A DNA stretch of 11,676 bases from Blastomyces gilchristii SLH14081 (GCF_000003855.2 NW_003101681.1:5342433-5354108); one strand, 5' to 3'; shown: positions 1-8,921, numbered from the stretch's first letter. A program made the numbers and translations. Notes: generated from the sequence alone by a model not told the origin.

Positions 1-306
1 TTCTCTTTACTAAGAACTCAGTTGTAATAAAGATATTAACACTGTCATTTACAAACTCTAGTCTATAAGATGATGAGTTTCTACTGAGATGAACAGTCTG
101 CAGTGTATATAAAGAGATAAAGAAATTATATTCTTATTAAAGTTAAAAAACAAAGAAAATAAAAACAGAGCTATGAACACACTTTAGAGATTAATAAAGA
201 AAAAATAAAGAAAATTCACACTTATATTCTTAATATCTGTGATACTCAATCTCTCTGTGACTATCAATTCCTCTCTTCAAAGAAGTAGAAAGTATTATAT
301 CTATGA
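1..306. other. AT-rich intergenic or decayed repeat sequence
   Basis: No open frame, RNA gene or terminal repeat is recognisable here. The stretch is AT-rich with essentially no CG and very few CC or GG dinucleotides, the same bias as in the decayed transposons beside it, so it is probably part of an older degraded repeat. It lies just left of the short segment (307-391) shared with the right-hand copy of element X. I could not follow that similarity convincingly into this stretch. Confidence 0.5.
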
Positions 307-391
307 TACAGATAATTATTGCATTTGACATGAAGACTGTCAGAAATACACAGACTTCAGAGAAGTCAGATATCAGAGTATATACAGTTGT
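307..391 (-). repeat. Distal segment of element X, left copy
   Basis: This segment matches 9961-10033 in the same orientation. Shared blocks are CAGATAATT (about 310-318 and 9963-9971), AATACACAGACTTC (344-357 and 9998-10011) and ATATCAGAGTA. In the right-hand copy it lies directly next to sequence that here is about 2 kb away (2429 onward), so the right copy looks like an internally deleted version of a longer element. Strand follows the reading frame at 2159-2545. A plus-strand frame from an ATG at 330 is also nearly open for a short way, so the coding strand is uncertain. Confidence 0.5.
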
Positions 392-721
392 AGCAGAGTC
401 TTGAGAACTAGTTATGTATGTATATAATTGAATACTTCTTACAAAGCTGTACTCACTCTCTCAGCTATGCTGAAGTATTCAGTTCAGAAATAATTAAGAT
501 ATGAAGAGAGAGTTTATCTACTCAGATTAACTCTTATTATAAATTCATGATATTTACATTGTCTTGATTACTCAGATTTTGTGAGTATCTGAGAATTCAT
601 CTCTTATTGACAATGAAATTGTGAAAATGTACTGCAGTGTGAGAACTGTTAATAGAAAACTTAGACATATTTACATATATCTGATCAGAGATCATATGAG
701 TAGAAGAGAGATAATTATAGA

Positions 722-1240
722 TTTACAGAGCTGCAGAGAGCACTAGCAGCATCAGAAGCTTTATAAAAACTGTTAACTAGAGTCTATAAGAAATTACTTA
801 CAGAGAGACTTACAGTAAAGAGTGAGACTGCACTGCTTAAAGTCAGAAACTGATCTGAAGAAGACACAGAGTTAACTGCTAATCTGAAGATCAGATACAG
901 TGACAGAGCTGAGAAGAGTGAAAATGCTGTTGTGAATAATAATATCTCTGCTTCATCAGCCAGTAAAAAGTAATTAGAGAAGTTATAAGATCACTTATAA
1001 GAAGCTTAGTAGCAGTGAGACATTGTTTACAAAGATATTGAAATTGAAAAATTCTTTACTTCTGAGAAGTTCTTGAATGAATATGCAGACATTGTCAGAA
1101 ACACTCTCTCTCTATTATCTGAGTAAAAACACTTTGCAGATGAATGAAGATACTCATAGTTTATAAGAATAAAAGCTGTTATAGAAAAAGAGAAAAGAAG
1201 ATGAGATATCACAGACAGATCTGAGATATTTATACTACTC
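722..1240 (+). pseudogene. Possible decayed coiled-coil protein (gag-like?)
   Basis: In this plus-strand frame about 173 codons read as a charged, Glu/Lys/Leu/Ala-rich protein with helical character near 730-1000, for example ELQRALAASEAL at about 728-763. I count about 12 stops: TAA, TAG and TGA, most of them where Gln, Arg or Trp could have stood, as expected after C-to-T or G-to-A transitions. A highly charged coiled coil is seen at the N-terminus of some fungal retrotransposon Gag proteins, but no family motif is visible and neighbouring frames are not clearly worse. No start codon can be assigned. The function is unknown, and this may be chance in a sequence rich in GAA and AAG. The open frame on the opposite strand at 1027-1212 is best read as its shadow. 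Confidence 0.3.
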
Positions 1241-1457
1241 TAGAGAGGTTTATTTACACTATGAATAATTCTGTGAAATAGTTAGATCACTCTAGTAAAT
1301 AAAGAGTGATTGTAAATTGCAGATCTGAATCTTTCTATATAATTATAAAGAGTGATTACAGACTACAGACATCTTGATTCTATAATTCTATAGAGTTAAT
1401 AAAAGAATGAAAGATTTCTCACAATTCTACAGTGTTAAAGAATGATAATTTATGAGA

Positions 1458-1751
1458 ATGAGTGAAAGATTAACTGATGAATACTTCTCTTTGATAAGAG
1501 TAATCTCACAGAAAGTGATTCATCTGTGAAATGAATCTGTGTAATAGTCACACAAGAACCTTGTGAAAAAATGATTGAAGATTAACTGAAACTTTTCAGA
1601 TTGAAAGATGTGAGACAAATCTGTGTAATAACTATATAAGAATCTCACAGAAATGATTGAGAGTTAATTAGAACTCTTCTGTATAAAAGATGTGAGATAA
1701 ATCTGTATAATAGTCAGAGAAAGATCTGCAGATTATAAAGAATCTCACAGA
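1458..1751. repeat. Degenerate tandem repeat, about three units of 82-113 bp
   Basis: Three imperfect units start at 1458, 1571 and 1653, each with ATGA(G/T)TGA(A/G)-like sequence followed by a variant of AGATTAACTGA. They share further blocks in order: AATCTGTGTAATA (about 1534 and 1619, with AATCTGTATAATA at 1700) and AATCTCACAGAA (about 1502, 1640 and 1741). Units differ by transitions and by indels that change the spacing. It is probably an old minisatellite or the repeated tail of a decayed element. No coding frame is convincing. Confidence 0.6.
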
Positions 1752-2158
1752 ATAAGAAACTGAGTAATAGACTCTTTTTTCTTTATAGTAACAAGAAAAT
1801 TTTCCTCACTAAGGTTTTTTATAGATATGAAGAGTTTTTAGTGAGTATCACTACAGTGCTGAGCCTGATTCTATAAAATCACTCAGTAAAAGGCTTCACA
1901 GATGAAGTCTTAGAGAGAAAGAGATATATAAGAAATCTCACTTCTTGCAGATTCTTTATCTCTATTTCCCACTCTCATGTAATTAATACAGTTAGTGACT
2001 CTTGACTACATATAACTATATAGACTGAAGTTTATGAATACTATTCACAACTCAGCTTGAATGCTATTATACATTTGATCTTTACATTTATCTTTCTATT
2101 ATAAATACTTCTAGTAGTTAACAGTACATATCACGCCAAGCTGCAAACACCTGAATAA
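1752..2158. other. Non-coding stretch, mostly decayed
   Basis: No gene or structural RNA is recognised. Most of it is AT-rich and lacks CG. The last 30 bases are different: around 2133-2166 the sequence keeps CACGCC and TGCGAG, a small patch that escaped the general loss of CG and CC. That patch lies just beyond the stop codon of the minus-strand frame at 2159-2545, so the frame may once have continued into it. Confidence 0.4.
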
Positions 2159-2545
2159 TCACCTGCGAGTACTTATTCTTACAGTTTTCTTCTGATTTGA
2201 CGAAGAAGAAGAAGAAGTAGAAAAAGAAGAAGAGTAAAGTGAAGAGTCAGTGATTATACTAGAAATTTTCAATGTTTTTTGAACTGTGTTTGAAATTCCA
2301 AGTTTAAACTTGATCATCTTCTGTAGTTGTCTAGTCTGAGTATGAAGAATTAACAGAACTTCTTCATTCATCTCATTCAGACACTACTTTTCAATAATCT
2401 TACTTACTTTTTCAAGTTTTCATATTTTAAGAACTGGTTATTTCTCTATTTCTTCTTTCTTTCTTCTCTTTAGAATTTCAATCTCAGAAATAGCATTTGA
2501 GAAAGCATCTTTTTCCATATTAACTGAGAGTATTTTTAAACTTAT
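2159..2545 (-). pseudogene. Element X reading frame, left copy (broken, unidentified)
   Basis: Read on the minus strand, this is one frame of 129 codons from an ATA at 2545 (where the right-hand copy has ATG at 10150) to TGA at 2161-2159. It contains three internal stops (TAA, TGA, TAG) near 2440-2380 and an open 70-residue tail. A second in-frame ATG lies at 2518. The first 35 or so residues match the right-hand copy, including DAFSN and ISEIEIL, and are charged and helical. The C-terminal part has a long serine run (about 2190-2235) followed by a basic end. It could be the N-terminus of a Gag/ORF1 protein or of a transposase; no domain decides this. ATG-to-ATA at the start fits a G-to-A transition. 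Confidence 0.45.
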
Positions 2546-3076
2546 TATTCTCACTCAATGAAAAGTTGATCAGACTGTTTCAATTAAGAGATTTATTAAA
2601 CTCTTTTAAATTGAAAAGTTAATCAGACTGTTTTAATTAAGAGAATTCTAAGTCTGATTTCAATTGAAAAGTTGATCAGACTATTTCAAAAGAAGAATAA
2701 AAGACTTTTATATATAAAATACCTGATTTTTTTCACACTAGTTCAGTAACTAGGTTAGATTTTTAAAGAGAATCTAATAAACTAAAATTGATTTTTGAGA
2801 TAAAGTAATAAAATCTTTACAATCTCTTTCTTAAAATACAGTGAGAAACAGTATAATATCAATTAATAATAAATTAGATGATATGATAGTTTTTAAGAGA
2901 AAAACTGATAAAAAACAAATTAATTTTTTGCAGAGAAATTGATTAAAACTATTCAATTTTATTTTAAATCATTCAATTCTTCTCACATAACAAGTATGCA
3001 ACTCAAATCAGTTAATAAAGAGTGTAAAAAAGAATTAAGTATTAATAAAAGCTCTTCAGTCACTGAAAAAGTAATT
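2429..3076 (-). repeat. Element X 5' region, left copy
   Basis: About 650 bp are collinear with 10034-10679 at high identity by eye, differing mostly by transitions. Shared landmarks include the pyrimidine-rich tract at 2450-2475, the three-copy minisatellite, the block TTTTTTCACACTAGTT (2727-2742 and 10334-10349), and the end GTCACTGAAAAAGTAATT. In the minus orientation it would be the leader upstream of the reading frame at 2545-2159. The match between copies ends at 3076 because the other copy runs into the LINE tail there, so the true end of X may lie further right. Confidence 0.75.
2557..2696. repeat. 53-bp minisatellite in element X (left copy)
   Basis: Three tandem units start at about 2557, 2610 and 2663. 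Each carries GAAAAGTTGATCAGACT or the variant GAAAAGTTAATCAGACT, followed by TTTCAATT-like sequence. The third unit also forms an inverted repeat: AGTCTGAT at 2651-2658 is the exact reverse complement of ATCAGACT at 2675-2682, with the palindrome TTCAATTGAA between them. The right-hand copy of X has the same three units (10162-10300). Such subterminal repeats may be promoter monomers of a retroelement or transposase-binding sites; the sequence alone does not choose. Confidence 0.7.
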
Positions 3077-3469
3077 CTTACTTAAAAGAATGTGAAATTA
3101 TAATAGAAAACAACTCTGTTTTTAATTCTTTGTAAGAATATTGTATAAAACTCAGAGAAAAACATCTTACTTTTTCAAGAGAAGTAAAAAACTATTTCTA
3201 AGATCTTTTTTTTTTGCATTAACTACTGTAGCAGAATGAGATAGAAACTGCTAAGATATATACTACTATATACTCTCTATCAAGACTTTCTCTCTTTAGA
3301 GTCTTAATATTATAGAGAATATAAGTCTGTTTCTATATAATAATATAAATATTATCAGCAGAATGTAGAGAAACTGATTATTTATATCTCAAAATAGAAA
3401 GACTTTATCAATGATTATATTAATATAGAGTTAATTCTCAAATTCAATAGAAATCTAGTGTTGCTGTTC
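3077..3469. other. AT-rich stretch left of the LTR element
   Basis: No gene is recognised. It contains a run of ten T at 3206-3215 and several short TA-rich tracts. Before insertion of the LTR element this stretch was continuous with 9202 onward, because the 5-bp target duplication joins them. It may include the rest of element X beyond 3076. Confidence 0.5.
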
Positions 3470-3474
3470 TCAAT
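3470..3474. repeat. Left target-site duplication (TCAAT)
   Basis: TCAAT lies immediately before the TG start of the 5' LTR and is repeated exactly at 9197-9201, immediately after the CA end of the 3' LTR. A 5-bp duplication is normal for Ty3/gypsy integrases. It shows that the two LTRs belong to one insertion and that no recombination has replaced either outer edge. Confidence 0.9.
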
Positions 3475-3660
3475 TGTGATGGGCTGCGCCCCGATCATTC
3501 ATATAGACTATGCCGTTACACGTCACAGATTCCGACCACTTCAGCCACAAACCCGTACACTCTGATTCTCAGTCATTCTCAATCACCGATTCTCAGCTGC
3601 TATGAATGCATGTATATTCTTTCACTCTGAAGCTTCACCGCGTATATCATCACATATGTG

Positions 3661-3668
3661 TATAAATA
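3661..3668 (+). promoter_or_regulatory. TATA box of the 5' LTR
   Basis: TATAAATA is conserved at the matching place in the 3' LTR (9073-9080). It lies 55 bp upstream of the 11-nt block that pairs with the primer-binding site, in both LTRs. In self-primed elements that block is the 5' end of the transcript, so the box is well placed to drive transcription starting near 3716. The assignment rests on position and conservation. Confidence 0.65.
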
Positions 3669-3715
3669 TTCATCTCAATCACTGATTCTCACACTTTCTC
3701 TTTCTTTTCTTCTTC

Positions 3716-3726
3716 AATGTTTTTAT
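3716..3726 (+). promoter_or_regulatory. Predicted RNA start / self-primer block, 5' LTR copy
   Basis: AATGTTTTTAT corresponds to AACATTTTTAC at 9128-9138 in the 3' LTR. The TG here against CA there suggests an ancestral CG changed on opposite strands in the two LTRs. The 3' LTR version pairs perfectly over 11 nt with 3787-3797; this copy has since drifted. I predict the start of R here. Confidence 0.6.
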
Positions 3727-3786
3727 CTTTGTTATATAAGATCTATCAATATAATACTGATCTATTCAGTGTAAATCTCTTACACT

Positions 3787-3797
3787 GTAAAAATGTT
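3787..3797 (+). promoter_or_regulatory. Self-priming primer-binding site
   Basis: GTAAAAATGTT begins two bases after the 5' LTR. It is the exact reverse complement of AACATTTTTAC in the 3' LTR (9128-9138), a block about 55 bp downstream of the TATA box. This is the arrangement in Tf1, skippy, CfT-1 and sushi, where the first 11 nt of the genomic RNA fold back to prime minus-strand synthesis in place of a tRNA. The match stops at 11 nt on both sides. I see no tRNA-complementary site at the usual place, though mutation could have erased one. Confidence 0.75.
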
Positions 3798-4232
3798 TCA
3801 TTGTCTTCTTATTAGAAAACAATTATTCATGCATTATCTTCTCATCAGAAATAATTATTCATTGAGAGATATTTAAATGTGTAACAATGTATAAGAAAGA
3901 GAAAACACAGTTAAGCAGACATCAAGTTCTCAGATAGAAGCTTGCTCATCAGTCACCCTGGCTCTGTAACAAGATCTTATGAAGAGAATAAGATCTTATA
4001 AGAGAATATCAGTGAAAGATCTGAGAGTTCTGACACTCAGATGTATGAGAATATGATTACACATCTGACAATCAATATAATCATGTCTAATGAGAATATG
4101 AAACTCTTGAATATAAGTATAGACATAATATCACAGTGACTCTGAGTAATGTTGAAATTACAACAGCAACAGATAGCAGATATGTACACAACTTAACAAC
4201 TTTAATATGAAGAGATTTAATGATCAATTTAT
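3798..4232 (+). other. 5' leader of the LTR element
   Basis: Untranslated region between the primer-binding site and gag. It contains an imperfect direct duplication at 3971-3989 and 3990-4007 (both start AAGATCTTAT), and a short patch at 3951-3966 that keeps CCC and GG. No convincing open frame is seen. The packaging signal expected in this region cannot be recognised from sequence. Confidence 0.5.
3971..4007 (+). repeat. 19/18-bp tandem duplication in the leader
   Basis: Two adjacent units read AAGATCTTATGAAGAGAAT and AAGATCTTATAAGAGAAT, differing by one missing G. Each unit contains the palindrome AAGATCTT. This is probably replication slippage before or after insertion. Confidence 0.7.
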
Positions 4233-5156
4233 ATGATTTCAACATCTACAGAACTGAATACAAAAGCACTGAAAGAATGCTTAGATGCTTCTGTATATTT
4301 CAATACTTTCAATCTCACTCTCTACTCATTATGAAGGATGAAAATACTCATGAAACTGAGTGTAGATGAAGATATCATTGATTTATTAATTAATCAAGAT
4401 TAATATATCAATGAATGATTGAAAGATTGTGTGAAATAGAAGTTTCATTCATGAATAAAAGTATATAAATCAGTGTTATGAACATCTGACAATATCATAA
4501 AATATCTTGATATTCTGTTTCAAGACACTGTTATACAACAGAAAGTATTAAATTGATTACAGAGTGTCTGATAGAGAAACACTTCTCTTACAACATTCAT
4601 TCCTGACTTCAATATCAAGATTCTAGAAGTAGATGATTAATCTTGAGAGAATTGAATAAAGATTAGCATGTTTAAGAAGATATTAACTTTTGAACTCTTA
4701 CAGACTCTTATAAGTGCATATAAAGATCAGACTTATGAAGACTTCTGTACACAGCTCTGAACAATGAACAATCATCTTATCAAGCTCAAGAATATACAGA
4801 ACAGTGATAGAAGACATTACATCTCAGTGACTCATACATCTGTACTGAGGAATAATAATGATGCAGATATCATAAATTGAGTAGACTTGAATGTCTACAT
4901 ATAAGCAAGAGTCTCTGCTATCTGAACAGACTTCTGAGTCTCTGAGATCACTTCTGAAGAAGTTGCTGATCAACATCAATGTGAAGTGTGTATCAACTGT
5001 AATTAATCAGAACATATTGCTTTCAACTGCTGATTAATCTATGTGTCTTCACACTTGAGAGAAAGATCAGCATCTGTCTATGTCAATCACATTATATTAG
5101 AGAAAGATTCAGAGAATAACTATGAGAATGTCTCAGTGAAACAGAGAAAAGATTAG
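4233..5156 (+). pseudogene. gag: Gag (capsid / nucleocapsid), broken
   Basis: Gag builds the virus-like particle and binds genomic RNA. The frame starting at ATG 4233 runs about 307 codons to TAG at 5154 and is crossed by many TGA, TAA and TAG codons. The clearest domain is a zinc knuckle at 4989-5030, C-x2-C-x4-H-x4-C: all three Cys and the His survive, while the neighbouring positions that are usually Gly, Pro and Gly read Asn, Ser and Glu, as C-to-T and G-to-A transitions would give. The capsid part upstream is too altered to place in a subfamily. An acidic tail follows the knuckle. The start is the first ATG after TGA at 4221, so it is approximate, and the real stop could be near 5219. 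pol overlaps the end in the -1 frame. Confidence 0.8.
5126..5156 (+). other. gag-pol overlap, -1 frame
   Basis: gag is in the frame of position 4233 and pol in the frame of 5285, so pol is -1 relative to gag. The pol frame looks coding from about 5126, before the gag stop at 5154, giving an overlap of at least 30 bp. Fungal chromoviruses such as skippy use -1 frameshifting for Pol. No slippery heptamer stands out: an AGAGAAAAG run at about 5143-5151 is the nearest candidate, and mutation could have destroyed the original. Confidence 0.5.
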
Positions 5157-8100
5157 CTTCTGTTCAAATTTGTAAACAGAAGCTTGAAGAGATTGAATAA
5201 TAATAATTTAAAGAGAAAATAATAATGAATATGATTCTTGTATCTACTGTGATTAATAATATGTATAATATGAAGATCATGATAGACAGTGATCTATGCT
5301 ACTATGCAATGATAAAATCTTCAGTTGTAAGATATTATAATCTTCAGTGTATCTCTTTATCTAAACCCTGACTTCTTACAGAATTTAATGATTCAAAAGA
5401 TGTTTATATCTGTTATATAGTGAAGCTGATCATAGATGTGAGAGAACATCAATATGAAGATATCTACATATATGAAGTTGATAATCTTGATTACAATCTT
5501 ATATTAGAACTTGTCTGACTATCTGAATAAGACATCTTATTGAATACTTGAAACAGAAGCTTGATATTCTCTAACAATAATAGAGTTCACAAAGATGACA
5601 TTCACAAGACTATGAATCTGACACAGATCTCTCTCAACATGTATGAAATACTCTGAAAAAGAAGTCATTATCAAAATTATTAACAGAGTCACTGATAAAT
5701 TCACTAATAGCAGAATTATATATCAATCTATTTCATCAGTCTGATCAATATTAAAGAGACTCTAGAAAAGTTATTCTGTATTACAATAATAGATTCTCAT
5801 ACAAAACTTTCTTAATAATATTATGAATATCTACATGTCTTTTAACAAGATAATATTATGAATATATCTCTCTTACAGGATTCTGAAGTGAATCACAGTA
5901 TCAAGTTAGAGAAAAAGAATGATAAGAACTCTGAATTATTATGAGACTCTCTTTATAACATGTTCTGAGATGAACTTCTTCTTCTTCAAAAGACACTCAA
6001 TAATCTGTTAAATAAAGAATTCATATATATTAGTAACTCTTTCACTGCAGTCTCTATTCTCTTTGCAAAGAAATCAGATGAAGAACTCTGATTCTGTGTG
6101 AACTACTGAGACCTGAACAGATTAACAAAGAAAGATCAATATCTCTTATCTCTTATCAATGAAATTCTAGCACAGATTGAGTAAGTTCAATGATTTACAA
6201 AACTAGATATTATCACTGCATTTCATAAGATTCATATCACTGAAGAAGATGAATGACTTACAGCATTTCAAATATGTTATAATCTCTTTGAATAAATAGT
6301 CACACTCTTTGAACTGACTAATGCTCTCAGTACATTTCAGAAGTATATTAACTAAGTATTTCAAGATTTTCTTAATGAGTTTGTATCTACTTATCTAGAT
6401 GACATTCTCATCTTCACTGATGAATTCAGAAAAGAATATCAAGAATATATGTGAAAGATATTACAATAGCTACAAGAAGTAGAACTACTGATAGATATTG
6501 ATAAGTGTGATTTTAAAGTCAAGAGTATTAAGTATCTGAGTTTTATTATAGAAGCTGATAAGAGAATTTAAATAAATTCTGAGAAAGTCTTCATCATTCT
6601 TGAATGAGAAGCTTCATATGCTGTGAAGAGTGTATGAAGCTTCATCAGATTTACTAACTTCTATCAGTGATTTATATAAAACTTCTCAGATATCATGAGA
6701 TCACTTACAGATCTCACTAAAAAAGACTCAGTATTTCAATAATTAATAGATGCTGAAGCTGTATTTACACAGATAAAGAAGATATTTATTAATATCTCTC
6801 TACTGATAACATTTGATTCTGATTATAAGATAGTTATTAAAGCTGATTTCTCTGACTATATAATAGAAGAAGTGATATTGTAATATGATGATAAAGATAT
6901 TCTATAATCATGTGTTTTCATGTCTAAGAAACTAAGTCCTGCTGAATGTAATTATAAGATCTATGATAAGAAACTTCTTACAATTGTACACTGTTTAAAA
7001 GAATAAGACTCTGAACTCTGAAGTGTCTCTGAATTTGAGATAGTCATAGATTATAAGAATCTCAAATACTTCATGACTATCTATAAACTCACTGAATAAC
7101 AGATATGATAATCTGAGTTCTTAAATTACTTTCATTTTACAATACACTACTGTTCTGATAGTCAGAACTCAATAACAGATACTCTCTTATAACAAGAGTA
7201 AGATATATCATCTGATGTAACAGATACTCACTGAATGAACTGAGAGCACTAGCTCTTGAACTCAAAGATATTAGTTAATCAAGATGAAACAGTTCTTGAC
7301 ACTATATATGCTTCTTCAGTTAGAACTGCTATTAATATCTTCACTTTCTCTACACTGAATAAACTGTGATATACAGCAGCTCAGATGAATGAACTTCTTC
7401 AGACTCTTACTGAAGCAGTATATCAAGAAGCACTCTGATTTTTCTCAGAACTATGTATAAGAACTGATATCTCAGAATGTTCAATCAATGATAATAATGC
7501 TCTATGATTTTATAAATAACACTGAGTCTCTCACTCTGAATTCTCACACACTTGAATAATGCAAGAGATGCATAATTTATGTATAATCAGTTATTCAGAC
7601 TGTGAACAACTGTATAGAATAATCTTCTGAGAGTTCTACTGATCTGAGATATTAAACAGTATCAGACACTTTATCTGAAACTGTAATTACTATTCTTCTG
7701 TTATCTTATAAAAGAACTGTAGAAAAGATCTATTAAAATTACTCAATATCTCTGATAGAATCTGATAAGATGTAGTAATTGACTTCACTATCAATCTATC
7801 TGAGAGTTAGAGTTATAGAAACATTCTAATCATCATAAATCAACTGAGTAAAGATGTAATATTGAAATCTTATAACAAGATAAATACTGAACAAGTTACT
7901 GAAGCTTTTCTACAAAGCTCATTCTATTAAATGCATGAATTACTGAGATCTATAGTATCAGATCAGAGCTGTCAATTTATAAGCACTCTCTGAACAAGAA
8001 TCTGTCAAGTTCTCAAGATTATACACTGTCTATCAACTGTCTATCACTCTGAGACTGATGATATGTCAGAATAGATAATTCAGACTGTGAAGAATTATCT

Positions 8101-8806
8101 TTATAAGTTCTGTAATTACTTATAAGATGATTGATATAATCTTCTTCTACATACAGAGATCACTATTAACAGTTAAGATACTATTTCAACAGATATAAGC
8201 TCATTCTTTCTTATATATAAATATCACATGAAAGTGTTGAATCTTCTAGAGATTACACAGTTCACATCAGACTTCTGCAGTCTGATTCAAATCACTGATA
8301 ATATAGTAATGAAGCTCTGGGATGCTTATAATTAAGCAGAGATCTTCATAATAACTGTGAAACAAGATTAAGAGAATCAAATTAATGTTCACTGAGATCT
8401 CACTGAACAATATAAGATAGAAGATCTGATATAATTGAATCTTAAGAATATATGAATTATACATTCATCTTGTACACTAGATTACCATCATATCAAGTAT
8501 AAAGTGATAGAAGTTCTAGATAGTCATAACTACTGTCTTAACACATTATCAGAGATTTATAATATATTTCATACAAGCTTGCTTTGCTGTGCTGTCACTG
8601 ATCTGTTCTCTTCTTAACTGACTTCTAACTGACAGTTATCAGACATCATAGAAGAAGATAATGAGCTTGAGTGAGAGATTGAGAATATTCTTGATAAGAG
8701 ACTTCATGACTGTGACTGATAATATCTTGTAAAATGAGTCAGCTATGATCAACTGACCTGAACTCTGAGTTTCATGTTATGTGAAATAGCAGCTCTTGAC
8801 TGATGA
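5126..8806 (+). pseudogene. pol: Pol polyprotein (PR-RT-RNaseH-IN-chromodomain), broken
   Basis: One frame of about 1225 codons can be followed without frameshift, with roughly 75 stops by my count. Protease (5279-5545): the catalytic DSG reads DSD (5285-5293), and the ILGLPW-type motif is present but altered. Reverse transcriptase (about 5930-6700): FAKKSD, FCVNY, KLDI and the active-site YLDD at 6392-6403 are intact. RNase H (about 6800-7130): its first Asp is at 6845, followed by [10 protein letters not shown]. Integrase: zinc motif with His 7571, second His read as Tyr (7592), Cys 7682 and last Cys read as Tyr (7691); catalytic Asp 7781, Asp 7961 and Glu 8069, giving exact D-x35-E spacing. 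Chromodomain (8663-8770) contains ENILDKR and KW-like VSYD; it would steer integration to modified histones. The stop at 8801-8806 may be the original end or a mutated codon. Confidence 0.93.
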
Positions 8807-8817
8807 GAACTGCTTCT

Positions 8818-8827
8818 GAAAGAAGGA
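8818..8827 (+). promoter_or_regulatory. Polypurine tract
   Basis: GAAAGAAGGA is an all-purine run ending five bases before the 3' LTR. It is where plus-strand priming is expected. The spacer ACTAA is unusual, since the tract normally abuts the LTR; the original tract may have been interrupted by mutation. Confidence 0.5.
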
Positions 8828-8921
8828 ACTAATGTGACAGGCTGTGCCTGATCAATCATATAGACTATTTCATTACACTTCACAGATTTCAATCACTTCA
8901 TTCTTGAATGCATACACTCTG

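Larger units (their letters stand above)
3475..3784 (+). repeat. 5' LTR
   Basis: 310 bp, starting TGTGATGGGCTG and ending CTCTTACA, so it has the TG...CA ends of LTRs. It aligns with 8833-9196 over its whole length. Differences are mostly transitions, plus a 54-bp length difference from an extra tandem unit in the other LTR. It keeps several CG and CC sites, notably in its first 100 bp, unlike the coding interior. A TATA box lies at 3661 and the likely RNA start near 3716. Confidence 0.95.

Noticed and set aside
1027..1212. Minus-strand open frame of 61 codons
   Set aside because: Its composition is what an antisense reading of GAA/AAG-rich sequence gives, it has no motif, and it lies opposite the more plausible plus-strand relic.
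8267..8464. Minus-strand open frame of 65 codons
   Set aside because: It lies antisense to the C-terminal integrase region of pol, which is clearly coding on the plus strand; it is hydrophobic only because the sense strand is rich in Asp, Asn, Glu and Lys codons.
5126..8806. A genetic code in which TGA is Trp (mitochondrial or recoded genome)
   Set aside because: TAA and TAG stops are as scattered as TGA, TGA also replaces Arg positions, and Pro and Gly codons are changed in the same way. Mutation explains all of these; a changed code explains only some.
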